Part shown: piece by piece, positions 42,569 through 52,163 of the stretch
How the letters are laid out: every line of letters starts with the position of its first letter
Numbering within the stretch: the stretch's first letter is position 1
Source: Hordeum vulgare subsp. vulgare
Lineage: Eukaryota > Streptophyta > Magnoliopsida > Poales > Poaceae
Length of the DNA: 64,000 bases
Assembly: GCF_904849725.1 (NCBI RefSeq)
Contig: NC_058518.1
Span: 14,094,147-14,158,146, forward strand
Direction of reading: 5' to 3'
The notes under the pieces: model-generated
The model's database searches: none
What the model was told of the DNA's origin: nothing
The model's input: the letters and a program-made list of their open reading frames with translations, nothing else
Translations under genes and position numbers: made by a program

Positions 42569-44626
42569 ATAATCTCACCGGCGCAATCAGCATTCCTTCG
42601 CTCCAAATCAACGCAAGATAGTTTCCTCTACGTGCAGAATATAGTGCGATCTCTGCATAGGAAGAAGCAACCAGCCCTACTCCTTAAGCTAGACATCGCA
42701 AAAGCTTTTGATAGCGTCTCATGGGAGTACCTTCTAGAGGTACTGCAACAACTTGGATTCCCGACGCGCTGGCGGGACTGGGTCTCCCTGCTCTTCTGCA
42801 CGGCCTCTTCGTCCGTCATGTTAAACGGCACTATCGGCAAGTACTTCATACATCAACGAGGCCTACGGCAAGGAGACTCGCTCTCCCCACTGCTTTTCAT
42901 CATCGCCATCGACACCCTCCACCGACTCCTGGAGAAGGCAACGGAGTTGCACGAAATTGCACCGCTGCCAGGCAGGGGCATCCCCCTCAGAGTGAGCCTC
43001 TATGCAGACGACGCCGTCATCTTCGCCAATCCGGCGAGAGAAGAAATCGAAGTTCTGATGGCTATCCTACGTGACTTTGGACGAGCATCGGGGCTGCACA
43101 TCAATCCGTCAAAATCCACAGCTGCTCCAATTAGATGCGACAACACAGACCTGCAACACACCCTAGCTAGCTTCGGAGGGAAAGTTGTCGCTTTCCCGCT
43201 GACTTACCCAGGGCTTCCGATCACTTTGTCGAGGCTTAGGCTAGTCCACATTCAGTTCATCTTAGACAGGATCAGAGCTAGGCTAGCTGGATGGAAGGGC
43301 AAACTACTTAACATTGCCGGCAGGCGAGTCCTGGTCCGTAACGTCCTCTCAGCCCTACCCACCTTCGCACTCTCTGTGCTAAGGGCGCCAAGGAAGTTTT
43401 TCGACGAGGTAGACAAAGCTAGACGACGTTTTCTGTGGGCACAAGACGACGGCGAGCTCGGTGGAGGCAAGAGTAAAGTAAATTGGCCTACAGTCTGCTC
43501 CCCTATGGAGAATGGGGGTTTGGGCATCCTTGACCTAAACCGCTTCAGTCGAGCCCTCAGGCTAAGATGGCTTTGGCTGGAATGGACGAGCAATGACAGG
43601 GCCTGGCGGGGCATGAATCTGCCTTGTGACGAAGCGGACAGAGACCTGTTCAACGCATCAACAACTGTGACCCTAGGCAACGGCGCAACGTCATCCTTCT
43701 GGCATTGCTCGTGGACGGGAACAGACACCCTCAAGACGACGTTCCCGTCCCTTTTTAAGCACTCCAGGAGGAAACACAGAATGGTGCAGGAGGCACTTCG
43801 GAACAACACCTGGTTAGCAGACTTAGCGCATGGTAGCAATGCGCACCTTTGGGAGGAGGCAATTAGGCTACATAGATGGCTACAAGATAGGAATTTTCAA
43901 CTCCATGTAGAAACTGCTGACACTATCACATGAAACCTTGAGGCCTCACAAACGCATACGGCTAGATCGGCGTACAAGGCACAATTCCAAGGAATGATGA
44001 AGTCCGATTTCAAGAAAATAATCAGGAACACTTGGGCACCCCCTAGGCTCAAGATCTTTGCCTGGCTCCTCCTGCGCGACACGCTATGGTGCAATGACCG
44101 GCTGCAACGACGAGGATGGCCAAACGGCTATTTCTGTCAGCTATGCCTGCGGAACCTAGAGACATCAACTCATTTGTTCTGGGAATGCCCCATGGCACTG
44201 CAAATCTGGACACACGCTGCCTCGAGGGCCGAATGCGCCTCTTTGTACCCTCCCACATGGGCAACAAAGAGGGGGTCAGCCGAAAAAATAGCCACAATGA
44301 TAGAAACGGCCCAACCAGTACACAGCAAGGCTACCAGGACGATGATCGTCCTGATCCTATCGGAGATTTGAAAGCACAGAAATGATTGCACCTTCACAAA
44401 TAAGCAGGCGCATATGCAAGATATAAAGAGCGCAATCACGAGAACCGTCGAGCTATGGAGACAAGCTGGAGCATCATTCTTAGAGCACCCTTTCTCGGAA
44501 CCACCGCGAAGGATCGACATTGTTATTTTCTCTCCATTTTTTTTTCTTTCTCTGCCTTTTTTCCTTGATCCTTCGATCGTATCCCCCGACCCTTTTGTAA
44601 CCGCGTTTCTACCTGCTATGTCTTAA
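42569..44626 (+). pseudogene. LINE ORF2 3' part: reverse transcriptase and zf-RVT, LINE piece 3
   Basis: Resumes the reverse transcriptase cut at 28904 (SPAQSAFLRSKSTQDS). It contains LLKLDIAKAFDSVSWEYL, GLRQGDSLSPLLFI and the catalytic YADDAVIF. The thumb/connection region and a zf-RVT domain follow (PRLKIFAWLLLRDTLW...CQLCLRNLETSTHLFWEC). One frame covers the whole piece except for two TGA codons, at 43931-43933 and 44369-44371. Both stand where the family has Trp (TGG), so G-to-A decay is likely. The open end after 44414 is the C-terminal tail. Confidence 0.9.
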
Positions 44627-44667
44627 TATATGCCAGCACTTGAGCTGGATCTTTCAAAAAAAAAAAA
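44627..44667 (+). other. LINE 3' end and poly(A) tail
   Basis: Short 3' UTR ending in 12 A (44656-44667), the signature of target-primed reverse transcription. Sequence after it (from 44668) returns to duplication copy B. No clean target duplication is seen; ACAAT...GCAGT strings near 16796-16815 and 44667-44686 are a weak candidate. Confidence 0.75.
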
Positions 44668-44689
44668 CAATCGTATCATACGCAGTACT

Positions 44690-45530
44690 GTTCGACGTTG
44701 CGTACGCCTTTCATCACAACAGGTCCTACCATACGATCCTGCCCCCATGTGATCTCCCACTTTACGTGTCGCCTTCACGTCACATCCCGTGCACGGCGTT
44801 GGGCTTGCATGCATGACTCGTACGTACTCCCTTCGTTCCTAAATATAAGTCTTTCTAAGAGTTTCACTAATGGACTACATACGGATGTATATAGACATAT
44901 TTTAAGATATAGATTCACTCATTTTGCTTCGTATGTAGACACCTAATGAAATATCTTAAAAGACTTATATTTAGGTACGGAGGGAGTACTCCAGTACTAC
45001 GTACTCGCGTGCGGCATCGGTAAGCATGCATGCTCGCGCCCAAATTAAGTCTTCCCGGGCAGGCAGATCCGGCTCAGTCGGGTTGACTGCTCTGCCGCCT
45101 CCAGCTGTAGCGCGTCCGTCTCGACGCACGCGACGAGGATTGACTTCACACACCGCAATGCGACCGTACGTTGTTCGCCGTCCCACGTACGTACTGTCCG
45201 GTGAACCGTACCGCCCGGTCGCCGCAGTGGCGCTAGCCGCTAGGGGTAGCGTGGTATATGCCCACGCATATCCTCCGGCTCCGGCTTATATATCCAACGA
45301 AACCATCGGTTTTTCTTTGGGTATAACTTAAAAACCTGAACATGACAAAAATTCTATTAGAACGCCTTTTACCGTAATTTATGTTGACGCGAGGATGCCA
45401 AGTTTAGCCGGCAAGGACGATAGTCTCCCGACAAAAAATGAACTAAGACGGATTTGTCGTGATTACCAATTAAACTTGTCATTCACGGCAAAGATAGTTT
45501 GCCAACAAAAACATACGGTTTGTCATGGTT
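44690..45530. repeat. Segmental duplication, copy B, right part
   Basis: Continues the alignment with copy A: 44795-44824 and 44989-45305 match 9695-10060 (shared CTTCCCGGGCAGGCAG and CCACGTACGTAC). 45365-45530 match 10340-10530 (TTTACCGTAATTTATGT, CGGTTTGTCATGGTTAAAA). It lacks the 270-bp copy-A segment 10065-10340 and carries a MITE that copy A lacks. No gene is seen. Confidence 0.75.
44825..44988. mobile_element. Stowaway MITE inside duplication copy B
   Basis: TA-flanked, CTCCCTTCGTTCCTAAATAT...ATATTTAGGTACGGAGGGAG. It is absent from the matching place in copy A (about 9725), so it inserted after the duplication. Confidence 0.88.
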
Positions 45531-46890
45531 AAAAAACTGACGTCAAGTTTACAGTTGAGTTTTTTGTTATCTTGAAAACACAGGATACCAAAAAAAAAAA
45601 CTTGGCTAAGCACGGGTTGAAGAAGACTTGCTCCACGCCCAACAAGCCTGCGAAGACTACATCTCGCTTACATTTTAAAATCATGGAATTTTTGTAAACA
45701 GATTAATATTTCTTTACACTGTCACTTACAATTTTGTAACGGTGATAAATATTTTCTTAACGTACGAGAACATTTTTCTCATTCAATAGACATTTTTTTG
45801 TGTACATGCTTAAAAAATTTAAAGTTCATGATTAATTTTTTTTTTCAAACATATATTTTGATGTCAACATTTTTCATACACATTCTTTATGTATACATCG
45901 GGACATTTTTTATATACACATTTGACATTTTTTTGAATACATGATTAACAGTTTTCAAGCTTTTTTAATGTCTAATTTTTTTATACACATTTTAAATCTT
46001 GTGTATATGGCGAGTACACTTTTATATAAACATTTAACATTTTCCGGATACATAATTAATATATATTTTTTTTTAAAAATCTTTTTTCTGTCTACTTTTT
46101 TCCATACACATTTGTAAATTATTTTGTATACGCAAAAATAATTTTTATATACACATCTATAAAGGATAGAAATAAATGATTAACATTTTTTCTATATCTA
46201 TTTTGAAGACTACTTTTTTTCATACACATTCGACAAATTTCATGTAAATTAGAAACATTTTCCAATACACACTAAAAAATCATATACGCGAAGTAACCTA
46301 TTATATTATTTATAAGTTTATTTTTATAATATATACATTTCTAAATATAAGAAAAATTAAAAAAAATATGAAGCAAGAATGTAAAATAAAGATAGTTGAA
46401 GATCCTGCGTTGCGTTGAGGGAAGACGTGCTACACATAGTCGCGCCCAGGAACGAACTTGGGAAGGATACTAGAATTGGACTCCTTGTTTTGAGCGGGCG
46501 AACGGGCCCGATGAGTGACTTTTCAAACCGAGCCGGCCTCCTGAAACGGGGGAGCTCCTATTTCCCACGTTTTGCGGCAGATAGATTTTGTTTTTTTGAA
46601 GGGAAATGCGGCAGATAGATGAGTCATCCCACAGGATGCGCCCAACTGGGCCGGCCCATTGCTGGGTATCGAACCCAGGTCACCAAGTCAAGCGCGCTTG
46701 CTGCTAGCCACTCCGACAGAAGAATTCTCGCAGAAATACATCACAAGAGTTAAAATAGCAGTAGTGGACATGACTCTATTTGAAACAATCCAGATAATAT
46801 TTCAAAATTTGAGTAATTTTCTCGACTCACGACCAATTTTTGGCAAATCCGAACAATTTTCTGACATGGCAAACATATTTTAAAACATCT
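45531..46890. other. A/T-rich periodic DNA, no gene
   Basis: From about 45770 to 46230 phrases such as (TATA)CACATTT, GACATTTTT and ATGATTAACATTTTTC alternate, with an irregular period near 100-180 bp. Such tracts are common inside unclassified Triticeae repeats. 46400-46620 is more GC-rich, with no recognisable coding. A tRNA-like relic lies at 46660-46720. Confidence 0.45.
46660..46720 (-). repeat. tRNA-like relic (possible SINE head)
   Basis: On the minus strand a T-arm-like hairpin CTGGG-TTCGATA-CCCAG (46678-46662) contains a near-perfect polymerase III B box. About 30 bp 5' of it an A-box-like GAGTGGCTAGCAGC occurs. No full cloverleaf can be folded by eye. A tRNA-derived SINE fragment or tRNA pseudogene is more likely than a working tRNA. 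Confidence 0.35.
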
Positions 46891-47278
46891 GTAAAATCAC
46901 GAACATATTTTTTTTTAGAACATTGTTCGTATTTGTGAACAAAAGTTCAAAATGGTAACAACTTTTAAAATCACGAACATATTTATTTTCAAGAACATAT
47001 TTCAAAATGGAGAAGAAATTCCCAAAAAAAAATATAGATCTTTTCGAAAAGCGAACATTTACTATGATATGGGAACGTTTTTGCAAAATCTCCCAAAAAA
47101 AGAAAACATGATTTGTTTTTGAAACCGAAACAATTTTCAAATCCGAAAACAATTTTTATATACGTGAACATTTTCCAAAACCAGAACATTTTTTAAATTC
47201 GAAAACAATTTTGGCATAAGCGAACATTTTTTTAAAATGAGAACATTTTTGGAAACTCCCGAATAAAACTTCAAAACA

Positions 47279-47760
47279 TGAATAATTTCTGAATCTATGA
47301 ACATTATTTTATAAAGCAAACAAATATATGAAAAATGCGAACATAGTTTGAAAATAGGATTTTTTTAATTTGTGAACACAAATTGAAAAGGGGAACATTT
47401 TTTGTATTTGTGAACATTTTTTGAACGGGAACGGTTTTATGAAAATCTGAACAATTTCTGAATCAATGAACAATTTTGATAAAGCAAACAAATTTATGAA
47501 AAGTGCAAACATATTTTGTAAAAACCAATATTTTAAATTTTGTGAACAAAAATTGAAAGTGGGAACATTTTTTGTAAAGTGCGACTATTTTTTTGTATTT
47601 GTGAACAATTTTTGAATGGGGACGATTTTTTTGAAAATCTGAACAATTTCTGATTCCATGAAGAATTTTTTAAGAAGTAACCAAATTTATGAAAAATGTG
47701 AACATATTTTAAAAATGCAAACATTTTTTGAAATTCTTGAACACGTATTGAAACTCGAAC
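47279..47760. repeat. Tandem repeat of about 170-190 bp, 2.6 copies
   Basis: Units start at 47279, 47449 and 47641 with GAA(T/C)AATTTCTGA(A/T)TC. They contain AAGCAAACAAAT(A/T)TATGAAAA and GTATTTGTGAACA(A/T)TTTTTGAA in the same order, and end with TGAAAATCTG; the third unit is incomplete. A related GAACATTTTT-rich tract precedes them (46890-47278). Non-coding. Confidence 0.65.
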
Positions 47761-49213
47761 AAAATTTTGAAAATGCAATTACTTTTTTGAAAAGGATAAA
47801 TAAAATTGAGAAAGAAATAAGCAGAAAAGGAAAAATTAACAAAAAGCAAAAAAGAAACGGAACAAAAAAAGACCAGATCAGGAAGCTTCTAGAAGTTTCC
47901 CAAAAACGTGAAAAATCGATTGGAAACCTCTAGAAGGTTCCGAAACCAGTAGTAATACTATACATACAAAAAAAAGTTTCGCTAGCTATTGGGCCGGCCT
48001 ACTGCGTCGGTAGCTCGCGCCACCCTATGCGAAGCGTCGACATTATGACGCACTGAGCGGCGCACAGGATTTTCCTTAAAACGGCTCATAGATGTCCAGC
48101 CTGATTGACACCCTCATATCCAAACCATGAGGCGGACCGAATAGACACACCGTATTGGCCCGTCTCATGCTAGCCCGCATCACCCCCGCTCCATCCCTAC
48201 TAAATATCCTCACCCGGACCAAAAACTTTCTCACTCACTACTTCACTCCTTGTCGATTCCACTCCTCTCCTCTCCCAGTGTCGAGCACCGACAACGGCTG
48301 CAAACATATCTAACATTAAGGTCCACCCCATCAATTTGTACACCCTAGTTTGAGAGGTGAATGTGGACGGTGAGGAGGAGCTTGCCATCCGCACCGTGTT
48401 GCAACGTTTGCGGGTGGATATGGGTGGTAGTGATGGCTTGATATTTTGTTACTTTTATAAGAGGCTTTTGATGTGGCTTTCAAAAGGTTTTTCGATAATT
48501 GTGTGTCTTTCTAACATTGGTCCCTTGAGAAAGAAGAAAAACTTATTTTTTTATTGATGTGCAAGAATATACAGATTTTGAGGGAAACCAGTCAAGATCC
48601 CAACAAATGAAGTTATATGGGGCAACTTTCCTTTCACGGGAAGTTCATCAGAGGTACTGGAGCACAAGACGACGCATGATACGAGCGCACCCACTCGTAT
48701 CAGCGGGCGTACCAGACGACGCCACCACACCCTTGTATGTACAAGCAACTTCTGATAAAGGGGCAACATCCAATACGAAGAGGAGCCGCGCGGAGAAGAA
48801 TAACTCATGGATATCTATCCCGTCTCTTTTGCCCCTCCCATTTCATTCACCGCGATCATCACCATAGGAGAGGATTTCCAATCTATAGGATTAAGGTTTC
48901 TAACTCTATTCATATCCATCTCGAGATCGAGGCTCGTTTAATCATTTGTCTTATTGCAGATGTTTGTGATATTATTGACTATTGAGATGATTTCTCTTTG
49001 TTTTTTGTTTGATCTCTGAGGTGTTTGGTTGCCCCCTCTCAAGCGGGAGCAATTCTTCATAGACGTGGGAGGATTGGTGAGATTCATTTGTGCCTATTTT
49101 ATATGTTGTCTTCTATAATAATAATTCTTTGATTGTTCGATAAGTTATTTATCTATGATGAACGTAATGCGTGTTGCCCAATGGTTGATCCCAAGACCTA
49201 AAGAGATAACACA
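47761..49213. other. Intergenic, no gene recognised
   Basis: An A-rich end of the repeat block (to about 47970) is followed by GGGCCGGCC-type sequence near 47990 and mixed-composition DNA. Short ORFs (for example 48357-48557 and 48559-48867) show no domain I know. No tRNA or transposon ends are evident. Confidence 0.4.
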
Positions 49214-49472
49214 TACTCCATCTATTTCAAAATGTAGTGCATATATTTTTTTAAAGTTAAACTTCCAAAACTTTGATCAAATTTATAGAGAAAATTGCTT
49301 ATATCTAGAATACCTAATATCTAAAACATGAAACTACATCCTATGACGAGTACATTGATATATATGTTTGTCATTCTAGACGTGAATATTTTTCATCTAA
49401 ACTTGGTTAAAGTTGATGAGGTCTGACTTTCTAAAAAATTTACCCGCACTAAATTATAAAATGGTGGGAGTA
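49214..49472. mobile_element. Stowaway-type MITE, about 255 bp
   Basis: TA flanks, left end CTCCATCTATTTCAAAATGTAGT and right end ACTAAATTATAAAATGGTGGGAG as near reverse complements. AAGTTAAACTT and AAGTTGATGAGGTCTGACTT inner arms are typical of the longer Triticeae Stowaway group. Its ends have diverged, so it is older than the others. Confidence 0.7.
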
Positions 49473-50283
49473 TTGTTTAGCAAATTCGTGACTTTTTGGT
49501 CACATGTGCTGATATCTACGAGGAGCGAAGACAATACGAAGTAATGGAGATCCATAAAACCTAATAAGTTGTTCAAATCTTATGCACTTAACTGCGAAAA
49601 CGACAATGTTATGGCAACATCGGAGCATGACTATTCGGGAGAACAATTCTGGCATGAAGCATGGCCGTCGTATCGGCCTTGTCACCTTCGTGACGATTCA
49701 CTGTGTACTCCCCACCTCTCGTTCTTGCGTCGAGATGAGCCGAAGCTCCATGGGAACACACTCTAGCTTGTCGTGTCACAATGCCGCTATGGTTCAACAA
49801 TATGGTCTGGGTACCCGTAGGAGGACAGCAAGAGTACTCGCTAGCGACTTAGACATGGACGTGCAATACAATAATTTCAAATAGGGGCGACAAATCGACG
49901 AGTGCAACGACGAGGGGCAATGCAACAAGCGTACAGTTTGGATCATACTAGGTGAGGGTAGAATCCAGATAAAACAAAAGGCGGACCCATATATGAAAAT
50001 AGAGGAGAAAAAACAATCTGTTTTCTATACCATACTCCATCCATTCCAAAGAATAAGGCACACACACGTTTTGAAAATTAAAAACCCTGAGCATAAACTA
50101 AACCAAACAGATGCGAGCTACACGCGACAGAAAATATATGATTGAATTCGTATCTGAAAGAAGTTTCAGTAGCATTTGTTTCTACGTCACAAGAATGTAT
50201 GTATTACTTATCCAATTTATTATGGACAAAGTCAGGTCTTGATGCTAATATTGTGACTCAAACAAAAAATCTACTTAGACATG
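49473..50283. other. Intergenic, no gene recognised
   Basis: Mixed sequence. One isolated MITE left end occurs at about 50032 (TACTCCATCCATTCCAAAGAATAAG) without a visible partner. ORFs of 60-100 codons on both strands around 49500-49884 have no recognisable similarity. Confidence 0.4.
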
Positions 50284-50385
50284 TACATCCTCCGTCCTAA
50301 AATAAGTGTCGTTGTTTTAGTACTAAATTTGTACTAACTTAGTACGTACTAAATTTACGACACTTATTTTGGGATGGAGGGAGTA
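50284..50385. mobile_element. Stowaway MITE directly abutting the MULE
   Basis: A TA-flanked, almost perfect hairpin of about 100 bp: CATCCTCCGTCCTAAAATAAG and its complement ATTTTGGGATGGAGGGAG around a TTAGTACTAAATTTGTAC core. The next base (50386) is the first base of the MULE target duplication. Confidence 0.82.
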
Positions 50386-50394
50386 TTACTTATC

Positions 50395-51973
50395 GGCGAA
50401 GTATTTAGTGAAAATGACTTTTCAGTGAAAATCTGAAAATTCCTACAAGGGCCATCAGATCTATAATGAACGCAGCGGATTAAAGGTGGGATCCGTGAGC
50501 ATAAGTTAAACACAATTAACAGATAGCCCCCTAACTTATCCATCATCAAGTAGTAAAAATCCTTCGTGAGTATGTGAGATTGCCTCACGTTCCGATCTTC
50601 GCCGCAATGAAGAATCATGTTCCGGCCACCCTTAGTCCTTGCCCTCTGCTGGCAGCAACAGGCCCTCCGTCACAGCGTCGGGTCCTCCTCCGGTGGCGAC
50701 TTGAGCCATATCGTTCCCTCCACCGGTAGCAACATGCCCTTCGTCCGTGGCGACTTCCGCCATGCCCTTCCCTCTGTCGGCCCTGATGACGTCTCTGTCG
50801 GCTGCTGCAACCTTCAGATTAGTCAACGTCAGCGCTCGTTCTTGCCGAATCTATGTCCCCTGGCATGCCACGAGCTCTTCCTAGCCATGTAGAGGTAAGC
50901 TGTTACATGGAGTATAAACCTAACACTAGTGCCGACCACCACATAAAACAGAGAAGAGCTAGAGAATCCATAGATCAATCACTAGGCAACGTTCACCAGC
51001 TCGTACTCTCAGGTTAATGGCGATTACATAGAACAATCAGTGTGCTACAACAAGATGTGTCAAGTTTTTCAATGTGTCGTCAGTACCGAACAATCCGTGT
51101 GTACAACAAGATGCTTCAGGTTTTTAAATTTGTTCACCACAACCAAACAATCATCTTCAAAGACTACATGGGAGTTGCACAGGTCTGGCACTAACAAATT
51201 AGCAAACGTCAATGCACAATCTTCAGCATTTTCATGTACAATTATTCAGAGAACAAAGGTTGCACTGAACGTTTGTCTGAGAAATTTGATTGGAAAACTG
51301 AGGTACAATTCTTCAGAGAACTTCGTAGCATGGAAGCAGCCCGCGTATGTTGTGTTGCCGCTTAAGGTCGACGCATCCGGACGCCACTGTGATGGACGCC
51401 GCTACCTGCAGATCACACCCACCGTCACCGGGCACATCAGCTTGGTGGCGTTGGTAGCACGGCGCCGCTTTACTTCACCCCCACGGCTGATGCGGCCGGC
51501 GTGCGCGTCACCTACGCAGTTCCATTCCCCTGCTAGATGGTCTGCGTCGTCGGTGAAGCTGCATTTTCTGACGCCGCGTATATTCTCGTCTTCCCCGGGG
51601 TAGCGTCCTTGCCTTGGCTCCTCGCAGGAGCCCTATCTGCCGATGAGAGGGTGCTCTGACGCGGGAAGTGCCCGCGTCTTGGCCAGTTTTGGCCGCCGCG
51701 CCTCGGATCTCACGGCTGCGAGAAGTCTCGGAGCCGCCGGCTTGCGCTCCTGCCGGCAGCATCTCAAGGGACATGGGAGAGTTAGGGCAGAGTTGGGTCA
51801 ATCCCCAGATGATTTTTGCTAATTATTGCAAGACAAGGGGTTATCTGTTAATTGCGTTTAAGTGGGTGCTGGAGGATCCCAGCTTTAATCCGTTGCGTCC
51901 ATTATAGATCTGATGGTCCATGTAGAAATTTTCAGATTTTCACTGAAAAGTCATTTTCACCGGATACTTCGCC
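50395..51973. mobile_element. Non-autonomous MULE (possible Pack-MULE) with long inverted repeats and 9-bp TSD
   Basis: Terminal inverted repeats at 50395-50561 and 51811-51973 match over about 165 bp. Shared blocks include GGCGAAGTAT, GAAAATGACTTTTCAGTGAA, CCATCAGATCTATAATG and CAATTAACAGATA. The flanks are TTACTTATC (50386-50394) and TTATTTATC (51974-51982), a 9-bp duplication with one mismatch, diagnostic of Mutator-like elements. The 1.25-kb interior has no transposase. Part of it is GC-rich (50610-50830 and 51350-51780), which could be captured gene sequence. Open frames there (50617-50892 and 51040-51603) show no domain I recognise. Confidence 0.82.
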
Positions 51974-52163
51974 TTATTTATCAATGTCCGGAATGGAATA
52001 CGTAACGTAATTGGAAGGAGGGAGCGTTCTCCGTCCGTGCTTAAACAGCGAACGCCCTCTCTTTCCTCCACCCAGACGGCCACACCCACACCACCTGCGG
52101 CGGGCGGAGAGGGGAGAGGAGGGCGCCAGCGTGGGTGGCAGTGTCAGCAGCCGGCCGGCGGAG
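51974..52163 (+). promoter_or_regulatory. PARP1 proximal promoter and leader
   Basis: Only 190 bp separate the MULE end from the start codon. The stretch is GC-rich after about 52060, with pyrimidine-rich CCTCTCTTTCCTCC at about 52055-52070, and no convincing TATA box. The upstream part of any PARP1 promoter must lie within the MULE. The transcription start is not visible. Confidence 0.5.

Noticed and set aside
16796..44686. ACAAT...GCAGT strings at both LINE ends as its target-site duplication
   Set aside because: Only a partial match with gaps (16796-16815 versus 44667-44686). Too weak to claim; kept as a candidate only.
46660..46720. A functional tRNA gene
   Set aside because: No complete cloverleaf, no clear acceptor stem or anticodon arm, and it is embedded in repeats.
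48357..48867. Possible small genes of 66 and 102 codons
   Set aside because: No domain, no splice or promoter context, and composition not clearly coding.
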